NCBI GenBank assembly: GCA_902789345.1
Contig: CADANT010000014.1
Coordinates: 1-41,693 of the forward strand
DNA length: 41,693 nucleotides
Source of the DNA: an uncultured Ruminococcus sp.
GTDB lineage: Bacteria > Bacillota > Clostridia > Oscillospirales > Acutalibacteraceae
Reading direction: 5' to 3'
Part shown: positions 34,338 to 41,693 of the stretch, in pieces
How positions within the stretch are numbered: the stretch's first letter is position 1
How the letters are laid out: the number at the start of each line of letters is the position of its first letter
Translations under genes and position numbers: made by a program
Notes under the pieces: model-generated
The model's input: the letters and a program-made list of their open reading frames with translations, nothing else
Databases searched by the model: none
What the model was told of the DNA's origin: nothing

Positions 34338-34580
34338 ATGACAGAAAAAGATAAGCAGATAGAAAATATTTTAAATTCTTTGGCACAAAAGCTAGGAGAA
34401 AATCCAAATGAAATAAAAAAGAATGCCCAAAACGGCGAAGTAGGTAACTTACTTAATAAAATGGACAGTAAACAGGCAAGCAAGGTTCAGGAAATTTTAA
34501 ATGACAGAGAAAAAACTGAACGACTGCTAAATACGCCCCAGGCGCAGGCTTTGCTAAAAAAATTGATGGGAGATAAATAA
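34338..34580 (+). CDS. Small helical protein, function unknown
   Basis: 80 aa, highly charged, predicted all-helical, no signal or membrane segment. It ends TPQAQALLKKLMGDK. AAAGGTGG lies upstream. First of three tightly packed small genes; the second starts directly after its stop codon (TAA-ATG). I recognise similar uncharacterised proteins in Oscillospiraceae but no function. Confidence 0.8.
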   Translation: MTEKDKQIENILNSLAQKLGENPNEIKKNAQNGEVGNLLNKMDSKQASKVQEILNDREKTERLLNTPQAQALLKKLMGDK

Positions 34581-34928
34581 ATGGATGATCTGACAGGTAA
34601 GATAAATCAGCTGTTAAGCGACCCACAGGCTATGGACCAAATAATGAGCCTAAAGGATTTAATTTTTGAACAAAAGGACGATAAGCCTCAAAAGCCTGCT
34701 AAAGAGGAAGAAAAGTCAATGCTGCCGGTGTTTTCTGACGATACTGCAAAAACAATAATGAAGCTTGTACCCGTTCTTTCAAACATAAAGCAGGACGACG
34801 ACACAACCAGGCTTTTGCACGCATTGCGCCCATTTTTAAGCGAGGAAAGACAGCAAAAGCTTGACGAGGCAACAAAAATGCTACAGCTGGTAAAAATTCT
34901 GCCTGTTATAAAACAACTTAACTTTTAA
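34581..34928 (+). CDS. Small helical protein, function unknown
   Basis: 115 aa. An N-terminal helix (LTGKINQLLSDPQAMDQIMSL), a Lys/Glu-rich linker, then a helical C-terminal half (MKLVPVLSNI, LLHALRPFLSEERQQKLDEATKMLQLVKILPVI). No membrane segment. Translation is probably coupled to the preceding gene. The phrase LSDPQAMDQIM resembles LNTPQAQALLKKLM of the first gene, hinting at distant similarity. Confidence 0.8.
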   Translation: MDDLTGKINQLLSDPQAMDQIMSLKDLIFEQKDDKPQKPAKEEEKSMLPVFSDDTAKTIMKLVPVLSNIKQDDDTTRLLHALRPFLSEERQQKLDEATKMLQLVKILPVIKQLNF

Positions 34929-34940
34929 GGAGAGTTGTAT

Positions 34941-35276
34941 ATGAGAAAGTACGGCGAAGACATAGATAAAATGCAGCAGGACGCTGTTCGCAGAATGCAG
35001 GAAATGCAAAGCCGTGGCAAAACAGGCGGAATGACCGTACAGCACAGCAGGCAGACAAATAATCAACCGGAGGCTAACAATGAAGATTACCGGGAGCCTC
35101 AGCCGGTAAAGCGAGAAAACAGAATAAGGGAAGCGCCCCCTCACAAACAGGGTAATTTCCTTGACATGCTTTTAAATGACAAGGAGCGCAGTCTTATTGT
35201 GCTGCTGCTTGTTTTGTTAAGTGCCGAAAAAACCGATACGGGTTTAATGCTTGCATTAATTTATCTGCTTTTGTAG
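34941..35276 (+). CDS. Small protein with hydrophobic C-terminus, function unknown
   Basis: 111 aa from the ATG at 34941 (AAGGAG eight bases upstream; a TTG at 34935 is too close to it). A Gln/Arg-rich hydrophilic first two-thirds is followed by NFLDMLLNDKERSLIVLLLVLL and a short second hydrophobic segment ending ALIYLLL, so it is probably tail-anchored or membrane-peripheral. Third gene of the small operon. Confidence 0.78.
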   Translation: MRKYGEDIDKMQQDAVRRMQEMQSRGKTGGMTVQHSRQTNNQPEANNEDYREPQPVKRENRIREAPPHKQGNFLDMLLNDKERSLIVLLLVLLSAEKTDTGLMLALIYLLL

Positions 35277-35407
35277 AGTTAGCGCTAAATGCCTATGTAG
35301 ACTGACAATAAATCAGCCGATTAATTTTATTTAAACATTTAGCACCAAACAAAATACATATTGCATGATTCTGTGAACAACTCTGTACACTTATATCCTC
35401 ATAATAG

Positions 35408-35462
35408 AACCCACCAAACACGGCGACTTTTACGGCTTGCTGTGCTTGGTGGGTTTATTATT
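35408..35462. terminator. Bidirectional terminator between small-gene operon and sfsA
   Basis: ACCCACCAA (about 35409-35417) pairs with TTGGTGGGT (about 35446-35454), with GC-rich inner pairing; T-rich on the plus side. The 130 bp before it show nothing. Confidence 0.72.
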
Positions 35463-36143
35463 TTATAATTTAAAAGGTATTGTACTATAAGCACTTATGC
35501 TGTTGGGAGTTACTTTACAGCCCAGCACTAAAATTTCCACGCCTTTTTTGTACGCTTCTCTTAGTGCGGTGCCAAATACAGGGTGGGTAATGTCGTTTGG
35601 CACAAAAATCTTGGCGTTGTCCATTTGAACTATAAATACAGCTATGGCTCGGTAGCCGCTGTGCTTTGCCTTTATAAGCTCATTAATGTGCTTTACGCCA
35701 CGCTCTGTAGGTGCGTCGGGAAAGCTAACTGTATCGTTGTTTTCCAGTGTTACGCCCTTTACCTCTGCAAAGATTTTTTCCCTTTCTGTTTCAATATAAA
35801 AATCCAATCGGGATTTTCCAAAACTCACTTCTCCCCTAAGCTGTGTAATATTTTTAAAATATCCGGCGGTTTCTGCCCATTCTCTAAAAATTTTGTTGGG
35901 TGCCTGTGAGTCTATATTTATTATTCTGTTTCCTTTGCGAACCGACACAAGGTCATACATAGTTTTACGGTTTGGGTTGTTGCTTTTTTCGAGATAAACC
36001 TCCGCCATAGGTACAAGCAGTTCTTTGCACCTGCCTGTATTTTTTATATGACACTCACACTCTGTGCCGTTAATTATAACATTGCCTATAAAGCGGTTGG
36101 GCCTTTTTATAAATTCACCTTTTACTATATTTTTATACTCCAT
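35463..36143 (-). CDS. sfsA: SfsA-family protein (sugar fermentation stimulation homologue)
   Basis: 226 aa, normal for SfsA. Motifs: an N-terminal RPNRFIGNV (OB-fold-like region), HIKNTGRCKELL, and a nuclease-like core with KSRLDFYIE and EVKGVTLE, then FPDAPTERGVKHINEL. Biochemical function is unsettled; a DNA-binding or nuclease role is proposed from the fold. ATG of MEYKN is chosen because TAGGGG lies five bases upstream. Confidence 0.93.
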   Translation of the reverse strand: MEYKNIVKGEFIKRPNRFIGNVIINGTECECHIKNTGRCKELLVPMAEVYLEKSNNPNRKTMYDLVSVRKGNRIINIDSQAPNKIFREWAETAGYFKNITQLRGEVSFGKSRLDFYIETEREKIFAEVKGVTLENNDTVSFPDAPTERGVKHINELIKAKHSGYRAIAVFIVQMDNAKIFVPNDITHPVFGTALREAYKKGVEILVLGCKVTPNSISAYSTIPFKL

Positions 36144-36287
36144 ATTATCCCCTACCATATATATCTTGCAGTGTAGTTATGTTGACACTAATTATAAACA
36201 GTATGTTAAAATTAGTAAAGCACTTTACTGAAAAAACAAACGGTGATATAATTAACAAAACATCTTATTGCTAATGGAGTGAATAAT

Positions 36288-37169
36288 GTGAATAATAACC
36301 GAGAAAGCAAAGCTTCAAAGAAAAATATAATTATTATAGCCGTTATAGCCGCAGTTGTAGTTATTGGTGCAGTTGTAGGTATAGTTGTTGCCGTTAATAA
36401 TTCAGGCGGTGGCGGTAATTCAAGTCAGTCTGAAATTGCTACGGAGATAACCACAGATGAAAACGGAAAAACCGTTGTAATTCAGAAGAACAAGGGCAAC
36501 AGTTCTGACAATTCTTCCGGTTCTGGCTCACAGTCCGGCGACGGCAGTTCGTCAACTTCAAACGGAAATAATTCCTCAAATCCGGGAGCAAGCTCATCAA
36601 GCAGCAGCGCCTCAAATTCTGACGGAAGTTCAAATACAAGCAGCTCCGGTTCTAACCAAAACGCAAACGATAATAACAATAGTTCTTCAAGCAGCAGCAA
36701 ACCGAAGTCCGACAACAGCTCATCAAGCAGCAGTTCCGGCAGCGACGACAATGGAACAGGTAAAGACCAGGGCGACACGATTGTGGTAAGTGAAGACAAG
36801 TTTAAAGCCGGAGACACTGTTACAGTTTCATATTACTTAACCTGCCCTACAAAGTTTACGGCAATAGACGCTTACATAGCCTACGATTCATCGGTTATGA
36901 CGCCTGTAAAAGACAGCGTATCTACACCTAATATACAGGGCGGTATGTGCAATGCGGACGCAAAGGACAAGGTTTCGTTTTTATCGGCGTCAGCTACAGC
37001 TGTAAACGATTTTTCAAGTGAAAAGCTTTTGATTAGCTGTAATTTTAAAATAAACAAATCAACTTCAGAAAGCAAAATCAGCCTAAATATTAATGAAATG
37101 CTTGACAATGATATTCTAAATATTCCTGACAGTACATATACCGTCACAGCTAAAATAGAAAAAGCGTAA
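36288..37169 (+). CDS. Membrane-anchored cohesin-like domain protein
   Basis: 293 aa. Short basic N-terminus, one membrane helix (about 11-36), a Ser/Asn/Gly linker of about 120 residues, then a C-terminal beta-sandwich-type domain (about 165-293). That domain begins KAGDTVTVSYYL, followed by AIDAYIAYDSSVM and KLLISCNFKINKS, a spacing like cohesins (GDTV...YD...F). It would display the domain outside the cell. The GTG at 36288 is chosen (TGGAG eight bases upstream). Cohesin identity is by pattern only; generic Ig-like domain is the alternative. Confidence 0.7.
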   Translation: MNNNRESKASKKNIIIIAVIAAVVVIGAVVGIVVAVNNSGGGGNSSQSEIATEITTDENGKTVVIQKNKGNSSDNSSGSGSQSGDGSSSTSNGNNSSNPGASSSSSSASNSDGSSNTSSSGSNQNANDNNNSSSSSSKPKSDNSSSSSSSGSDDNGTGKDQGDTIVVSEDKFKAGDTVTVSYYLTCPTKFTAIDAYIAYDSSVMTPVKDSVSTPNIQGGMCNADAKDKVSFLSASATAVNDFSSEKLLISCNFKINKSTSESKISLNINEMLDNDILNIPDSTYTVTAKIEKA

Positions 37170-37202
37170 TTTTGCAAATTTAGGACTTTATTAAAGCACA
37201 TA

Positions 37203-37243
37203 AAAACACTCTGCAAAGACAAACATTTGCAGAGTGTTTTTTA
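37203..37243 (+). terminator. Terminator of the cohesin-like gene
   Basis: 15-bp stem AAAACACTCTGCAAA (37203-37217) / TTTGCAGAGTGTTTT (37226-37240) with T-run. Confidence 0.95.
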
Positions 37244-37267
37244 ATGTATAAATTTTGAATATTTGTA

Positions 37268-37293
37268 TAAAAAACGACCGGCAAAACCGGTCG
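37268..37293 (-). terminator. Terminator of the 5S rRNA gene
   Basis: CGACCGG (37275-37281) / CCGGTCG (37287-37293), loop of five bases, followed on the minus strand by TTTTTTATAC. Confidence 0.9.
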
Positions 37294-37304
37294 CTAATAA
37301 TTAT

Positions 37305-37420
37305 GTTGGCGTTTTCCTATCTTCCCGGGCCGTCACCAGCCAAGTATTTTCGGCACCGCTGAGCTTAACTTCTGTGTTCGGGATGGGAACAGGTGTACCC
37401 TCAGTGTCATCAACACCAAC
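37305..37420 (-). rRNA. rrf: 5S ribosomal RNA (orphan copy)
   Basis: About 116 nt with the universal 5S segments CCATCCCGAACACAGAAGTT and TTAAGCTC and complementary ends GTTGGTGTT/AACGCCAAC. No 16S or 23S is adjacent: upstream on its strand is only the surface-protein gene. It has its own promoter and terminator. Confidence 0.95.
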
Positions 37421-37452
37421 TATAACTTAGTTGTATTTTCAACTGCTAAACT

Positions 37453-37481
37453 ATATTATCACTTTTATAAATAAAAGTCAA
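37453..37481 (-). promoter_or_regulatory. 5S rRNA promoter
   Basis: Minus strand: TTGACT (37476-37481), 17-bp spacer, TAATAT (37453-37458), about 33 bp upstream of mature 5S. Confidence 0.82.
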
Positions 37482-37632
37482 TAGGAAAAGTTTATTTTTT
37501 CGAAAAATTTTTTAGAATGAATTTGTAAAGTGTAATCCGTATAATTTATATAGTTAAAATTATACATTATTACTAATTTTTCCGGTTGAATAATTACAAA
37601 ACAGAGAAAAAATAAAAAACAAATTGTAAATA

Positions 37633-37661
37633 TTGTTTTACTAATAAAAATAAGTTATAAT
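37633..37661 (+). promoter_or_regulatory. Promoter of the large surface-protein gene
   Basis: TTGTTT (37633-37638), 17-bp spacer, TATAAT (37656-37661); GGAGG at 37687-37691 precedes the ATG at 37702. Confidence 0.78.
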
Positions 37662-37701
37662 ATACAATGTCTAATCAAATAAGAATGGAGGTAATAAACA
37701 A

Positions 37702-40467
37702 ATGAGTAGACGATTTTTAAGCATCGCATTAAGTATGATACTTGCTACAAGTTCATTCTTTACCGGTGCGGCCAGCGCTTCTGCGGCTGATGAATCAAAT
37801 GGTAGTGCAGAAAAAGATAGTGCTGTTGCAAGTCAGTCAAGCAAAGATGACCCTGTTACATTAAATATATATAGTTATCGTTTGTCTGACGAGGGTTATT
37901 ATGACAGACCTGTTGGCAGTAAGATTTTTTCAGAAACTAAGACTGATTATCATCAGGTTAAAGTTAACAGAGGCGACACCATCAAGGTCAAAGTAAGGTT
38001 ATTTGCCGAAACCGAGTCAATAGTGACATCAATGAGAGTCCGTTATGATTTACATAAGGACAATTTAAAGTGGACTACTCAGTACGACGGTAAGGGCGAT
38101 GAAATGACTGGTAGCCTGGAAGACTTTATGGGTTGGTATAAAGATACCAAGAGTACCCTAAGGTATATTCCAAGACAAGAAGGATCCCTGATTTCAACAA
38201 TTTCGGATGATGTTTTTGAAGCAGTACAGTGGAATTCTAATTGGCAGCCTTTACTTGATACGCTTTACTATGACGAGTTTCAAAATCCTGTATTGGATAT
38301 GGGCGTATGTGATTTGTCAACCAGCGACGCCGCTCTTTGGGATGGTTTGGGAGTTAACTGGGCAGGACGCAGTATCCTTCCACAGGATTTCTCATCTGAT
38401 TTAGAGGAAGTTTTCTCAAAAACAACCTTTACACAGGAATCAGGCGACGATCTCTGTACAATTAACTTTAAGGTTTCTGATGACGCTTCACTTGGCAACG
38501 AGCAGAGTATACTTATATATCAGCCAATGATTACTGAAGTACCTGCAACTCAATATGCCAAAATTAAGGATGTGAAGCTTGAAGTTACAGGTTCTACCTA
38601 TGTAGAGCCAACAGAGCCGCCAACAGAGGAACCAACAGAAGCTCCTACAGAAGAACCTACAGAGGCTCCTACAGAGGCACCTACACAAGCACCTACAGAA
38701 GCTCCAACAGAGGAGCCAACAGCTGCTCCTACAGATGCACCTACAGAGCCAACAGAACCTACAGAGGCAACTGCTATCATCCACTTTGCTGATGATAATG
38801 AGAGAGAGCCGCTTGTGCTGAAGGTAGGCGATACTTTCGAGTACAGCCCTTACATTAAGCTTGACGAAGGCAAGGTTCTTTTCTTCGGCATTAACACATG
38901 GTTTAACCAGCCTGTGGGTACAAAAGCTTCTAAGGTAACTGATGAAGTTAAATACCCAAGAGGTAATTCTTCCAGCGACTATCCAACGATATTAACGCCT
39001 GTTAGAAAAAATGGTTACACACCATACTTTGAGCCGGTTGAAACAGTGGCAGGTTTCCAGATTGATGACACAATAACCAATGCAACAATTATTGCACCTG
39101 GTAATATGACCAAGGATGACGATGGAAACGTAACACTTGATTATATGATCACACATAATGGTCCATTTGACCAGCCGGGTGGTTGTAAGCTTTATACGCT
39201 GAAATTCAAGGTAAAGGCCGCAGGTGAATGTGAGATCTTTACAGCTGCAATTGATGCCAGATACAGAGGAGATCCAAGCACACCGGCAGCTGACGGTGAT
39301 ATAGCTACAACTTTAGCTATTTACAACGAGCAAATTGAGGAACCAACAGAAGCTCCAACAGAAGCTCCAACAGAGGCTCCAACAGAAGCTCCAACACATA
39401 CTTATACAGTAATCGGTACACCAAACCTGTGCGGTTCAAACTGGGACCCTACAGATACATCAAATGATATGCAACTACAGTCAGACGGTAGGACATACAA
39501 GATTGTATATACAGGTGTAAATCCGCCAAGCGATGGACAGGATACTATGTACCGGATAGCTGTGGATCATAGTATGAATGAAGTACACGGTGATGTTAAC
39601 AACAGTAGTTGTCGCCCTAATGTTACTGTTCCAAACTCAACAGTAGAGATATACTGTATTCCAAAATGGGGTTATGCGATGTGGTGCAAAGTAATTGACG
39701 GCCCAACAGAGCCACCTACAGAGGCTCCAACGGAGGCTCCTACAGAAGCTCCAACAGAGGCTCCTACAGAAGCTCCAACAGAGGCACCTACGGAAGCTCC
39801 AACAGAGGCACCTACGGAAGCTCCAACAGAAGCACCTACAGAAGAGCCAACACATACTTACACAGTAATTGGTTCAACAGCTCTTTGCGGTACTAACTGG
39901 GATGTAGCAAATGTCAACAATGACATGCAGCTACAGGCTGACGGTACATACAAGATGGTATATACCGGTGTAAGCCCAAGAAGCGATGGACAGGATATTT
40001 CATTCAGAATAGCTCAGGATCATAGCTGGAATGTTACATACGGTGACGTTAATAACAGCGACTGTTATGTTGATGTTACTATTCCAAATTCAACAGTAGA
40101 GATATTCTTCGACCCTGCAACAGGTGTTGCGACTTGGAACGTAATTGACGGTCCTACAGAGGCTCCAACAGAAGCTCCAACGGAAGCACCTACAGAGGCT
40201 CCAACAGAAGCTCCAACGGAAGCACCTACAGAGGCTCCAACAGAAGCACCTACAGAAGCCCCAACAGAGGCTCCTACAGAGGCTCCAACAGAGGCTCCAA
40301 CAGAAGCACCTACAGAAGCACCAACAGAGGCTCCAACAGAAGCTCCTACAGAGGCTCCAACAGAAGCACCTACAGAAGCTCCAACAGAGGCTCCAACAGA
40401 AGCTCCAACAGAAGCTCCAACAGAAGAGAGGCTCCAACAGAAGAGCCAACACATACTTATACAGTAG
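37702..40467 (+). CDS. Large secreted modular surface protein, N-terminal part (frameshifted)
   Basis: 921 aa before an out-of-frame tail. A signal peptide is probably cut after ASASA (about residue 28). Two beta-rich, cohesin-like regions follow (about 52-300, with VNRGDTIKVKVRLF and MRVRYDL; and about 352-545, with LKVGDTFEYSPYI and CKLYTLKFKVKAAG). Then come two X25-type modules (about 566-667 and 718-817; TYTVIG...LCG(S/T)NWD...NDMQLQ...DHS...NSTVEI). Linkers are PTE(A/E/P) repeats; the last has 23 PTE units. The frame breaks near 40425-40430 and ends in a foreign tail ERLQQKSQHILIQ. X25 modules bind alpha-glucan in related proteins, so starch adhesion is inferred. Confidence 0.85.
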   Translation: MSRRFLSIALSMILATSSFFTGAASASAADESNGSAEKDSAVASQSSKDDPVTLNIYSYRLSDEGYYDRPVGSKIFSETKTDYHQVKVNRGDTIKVKVRLFAETESIVTSMRVRYDLHKDNLKWTTQYDGKGDEMTGSLEDFMGWYKDTKSTLRYIPRQEGSLISTISDDVFEAVQWNSNWQPLLDTLYYDEFQNPVLDMGVCDLSTSDAALWDGLGVNWAGRSILPQDFSSDLEEVFSKTTFTQESGDDLCTINFKVSDDASLGNEQSILIYQPMITEVPATQYAKIKDVKLEVTGSTYVEPTEPPTEEPTEAPTEEPTEAPTEAPTQAPTEAPTEEPTAAPTDAPTEPTEPTEATAIIHFADDNEREPLVLKVGDTFEYSPYIKLDEGKVLFFGINTWFNQPVGTKASKVTDEVKYPRGNSSSDYPTILTPVRKNGYTPYFEPVETVAGFQIDDTITNATIIAPGNMTKDDDGNVTLDYMITHNGPFDQPGGCKLYTLKFKVKAAGECEIFTAAIDARYRGDPSTPAADGDIATTLAIYNEQIEEPTEAPTEAPTEAPTEAPTHTYTVIGTPNLCGSNWDPTDTSNDMQLQSDGRTYKIVYTGVNPPSDGQDTMYRIAVDHSMNEVHGDVNNSSCRPNVTVPNSTVEIYCIPKWGYAMWCKVIDGPTEPPTEAPTEAPTEAPTEAPTEAPTEAPTEAPTEAPTEAPTEAPTEEPTHTYTVIGSTALCGTNWDVANVNNDMQLQADGTYKMVYTGVSPRSDGQDISFRIAQDHSWNVTYGDVNNSDCYVDVTIPNSTVEIFFDPATGVATWNVIDGPTEAPTEAPTEAPTEAPTEAPTEAPTEAPTEAPTEAPTEAPTEAPTEAPTEAPTEAPTEAPTEAPTEAPTEAPTEAPTEAPTEAPTEAPTEERLQQKSQHILIQ
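39703..39846 (+). repeat. PTEA-coding 12-bp repeats, linker between X25 modules 1 and 2
   Basis: Twelve tandem 12-bp units of the type cca-aca-gar-gcn with synonymous variation. Confidence 0.95.
40153..40445 (+). repeat. PTEA-coding 12-bp repeats, linker between X25 modules 2 and 3
   Basis: Twenty-three PTE units before the frame break, alternating gaa/gag and cca/cct, then two more units in the new frame. Confidence 0.95.
40425..40430 (+). other. Frameshift site in the PTEA repeat
   Basis: The repeat reads cca-aca-gaa-gag-ag-gct; an AGAGAG dinucleotide run (40425-40430) carries two bases too many to keep frame with the downstream PTEEPTHTY and X25 module. It is either a true slippage mutation or an assembly/sequencing error in the 12-bp repeat. 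Confidence 0.85.
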
Positions 40468-41369
40468 CCGGTACAGCAAACCTGTGTGGTTCAAACTGGG
40501 ACCCTGCAGATACAGCAAATGATATGCAGCTACAAGCTGACGGCACATATAAGATTGTATTTACAGGCGTAAATCCAATGGAAGCTCAGAATACAGAGTT
40601 TAAGGTAGTAGAAGATCATTCTTGGAACCATAGCTTTGGTCCGGATGGCGATGCTCCAGGTTCAGCTAACTGTGTTCTTGATGCATTTGAAGCAAACTCA
40701 ACAGTAGAAGTATTCTTCAACCCTGTAACAGGTGTTGTAACATGGAATGTAATTGCAGGTCCAACAGAGCCAACAGCTCCAACGGATGTACCTACAGATA
40801 CTCCAACAGAGCCAACAACTCCAACGGATGTACCTACAGATACTCCAACAGAGCCAACAGCTCCAACGGATGTACCTACAGATACTCCAACAGAGCCAAC
40901 AGCTCCAACGGATATACCTACAGGTACTCCAACAGAGCCAACAGCTCCAACGGATGTACCTACAGAGGCTCCAACAGAAGCACCTACAGAAGCTCCAACA
41001 GAGCCAACAGCTCCAACGGATGTACCTACAGATACTCCAACAGAGCCAACAACTCCAACGGACGTACCTACAGATACTCCAACAGAGCCAACAACTCCAA
41101 CGGATGTACCTACAAATCCAACTGTAGCACCTACAGATGTACCTACAAGCGCACCTACAAATGCTACAAACCCTACAAACTCTACAAGTGCACCTACAAA
41201 TGCAACAAATCCTACAAGTGCCGGTAACAACAACGGTTCAGGTAACACTGACAGTACAACCGGTAAAGTAGTTACAGGTGACAGCACATCTGTCTCAGTT
41301 CTGCTTTCAGTATTGATGATGGCTGCAGGCGTAGTTGTTATAACAAGAAGAAAGTTTTCTTCTAAGTAA
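40431..41369 (+). CDS. Large surface protein, C-terminal part (other frame)
   Basis: Continues the preceding gene in another frame: APTEEPTHTYTVAG and a third X25 module (about 40446-40760), a linker of about 14-residue PTEPTAPTDVPTDT repeats, an Asn/Thr-rich stretch, then VVTGDSTS, a hydrophobic helix (SVLLSVLMMAAGVVVIT) and the basic tail RRKFSSK. The end looks like a wall- or membrane-anchoring signal with TGD in place of a canonical LPXTG. The first ATG in this frame is 40524, inside the X25 module and without a ribosome site, so it is unlikely to be a separate gene. Confidence 0.8.
   Translation, partial: APTEEPTHTYTVAGTANLCGSNWDPADTANDMQLQADGTYKIVFTGVNPMEAQNTEFKVVEDHSWNHSFGPDGDAPGSANCVLDAFEANSTVEVFFNPVTGVVTWNVIAGPTEPTAPTDVPTDTPTEPTTPTDVPTDTPTEPTAPTDVPTDTPTEPTAPTDIPTGTPTEPTAPTDVPTEAPTEAPTEAPTEPTAPTDVPTDTPTEPTTPTDVPTDTPTEPTTPTDVPTNPTVAPTDVPTSAPTNATNPTNSTSAPTNATNPTSAGNNNGSGNTDSTTGKVVTGDSTSVSVLLSVLMMAAGVVVITRRKFSSK
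40761..41111 (+). repeat. PTEPTAPTDVPTDT-coding repeats of about 42 bp
   Basis: Roughly seven imperfect units of ccaacagagccaacagctcc-type followed by acggatgtacctacagatac-type sequence. Confidence 0.9.
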
Positions 41370-41403
41370 ATTTAACTGAGCTTGTTTTTGAGCTTAGTTT
41401 CGG

Positions 41404-41434
41404 TCGACCACCCATTTGGGTGGTCGATTTTTTC
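41404..41434 (+). terminator. Terminator of the surface-protein gene
   Basis: TCGACCACCCA (41404-41414) / TGGGTGGTCGA (41417-41427) with a tight loop and TTTTTT. Confidence 0.94.
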
Positions 41435-41693
41435 ATAATATTTTAAAATTTTAATCAGTCGTCTAAAAGGGTACTATCTAAAAAGATTAGTTGTAAATTT
41501 TAAGCAAGGCATTTTATACTAAAATCCAATAGAGCACTTTAACAATACCAACTGCTGTAGTTATCCAAAACCTCTTTCAAAAGAACCATTACAAGTATCA
41601 CCGCAGAGAAGTGTCGTATTGAAGTGTTTAATTACTAATTAGTATTAATTACAAATTTATCGCAGGGTATGGGGTTGATTGTAAAATAGTGTT
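41435..41693. other. Noncoding window end
   Basis: AT-rich, no reading frame, RNA or clear promoter recognised. A gene beyond the window may begin here. Confidence 0.4.

Noticed and set aside
36182-36212. Promoter for the cohesin-like gene (TTGACA at 36182)
   Set aside because: The best -10-like hexamers are 18-19 bp away and weak, so it is uncertain.
40153-41111. Regular direct repeats considered as a CRISPR array
   Set aside because: Units are 12 or 42 bp, in frame, with no unique spacers and no cas genes.
38488-41287. Long reading frames on the minus strand and alternative plus frames (VGASVGAS, LQQKLQRK, CWSFCRC patterns) through the surface-protein gene
   Set aside because: They are frame shadows of the PTEA repeats with no start signals; all are explained by the one coding frame.
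40524-41369. Independent gene starting at ATG 40524
   Set aside because: The ATG lies inside the third X25 module and has no ribosome site; the segment is the displaced 3' end of the upstream gene.

Overview
The window looks like a chromosomal segment of a low-GC, gut-type clostridium, most likely Oscillospiraceae/Ruminococcus-like. The inference rests on consensus SigA-type promoters, strong AGGAG ribosome sites, PerR plus reverse rubrerythrin, an Oscillospiraceae-type amidase, and a secreted protein with PTEAPTE linkers and X25-type starch-binding modules reminiscent of Ruminococcus bromii surface proteins. Taxonomy is inferred, not proven. No phage, insertion sequence or CRISPR array is visible.

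Layout. 0.1-1.2 kb: peroxide defence (rubrerythrin, PerR, with a perfect Fur/PerR-type operator). 1.3-2.8 kb: cell-wall enzymes (polysaccharide deacetylase, amidase). 2.9-7.9 kb, minus strand: rarA, glyA, a small lipoprotein and the two-subunit class I fumarase. 8.4-13.8 kb: a DUF348-G5-3D wall protein, glutamine-dependent NAD synthase and a membrane HtrA protease preceded by three copies of one promoter-like element. 13.85-14.9 kb is a noncoding block: three tandem hairpins with CU-rich loops, tRNA-Thr, and a guanidine-IV-like riboswitch in front of a MATE exporter. 16.4-18.3 kb: asnB. 18.5-25.4 kb: a complete phosphate regulon (pstS-pstC-pstA-pstB-phoU, phoB-phoR) with Pho-box-like direct repeats in front of pstS and in front of phoBR. 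25.4-29.8 kb: envelope-stress-type genes (Tim44-like/zinc ribbon, YdjI-like SPFH, YdbS/YdbT-type PH proteins). 30-33.1 kb: acetolactate synthase and citrate synthase. 33.3-36.1 kb: two tRNAs, an unlisted 57-aa Cys-rich protein, a phosphodiesterase, three small conserved-looking unknowns and sfsA. 36.2-41.4 kb: a membrane-anchored cohesin-like protein, an orphan 5S rRNA, and a very long secreted surface protein interrupted by a frameshift in a repeat.

How the parts work together. PstSCAB imports phosphate, PhoU couples it to PhoR, and PhoB probably acts at the TTTAC repeats found upstream of both pstS and phoBR. The pstS, phoBR and htrA control regions share one geometry: 11-bp-period half-sites with the last half-site starting 16 bp before the -10 hexamer, which suggests OmpR/PhoB-family activators at all three. 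The most unusual items are the modular starch-binding/cohesin-like surface protein with its frameshift, the tandem hairpin array after htrA, the triplicated htrA element, the circularly permuted PstS, and the phoBR promoter whose -10 sits in the loop of the phoU terminator.
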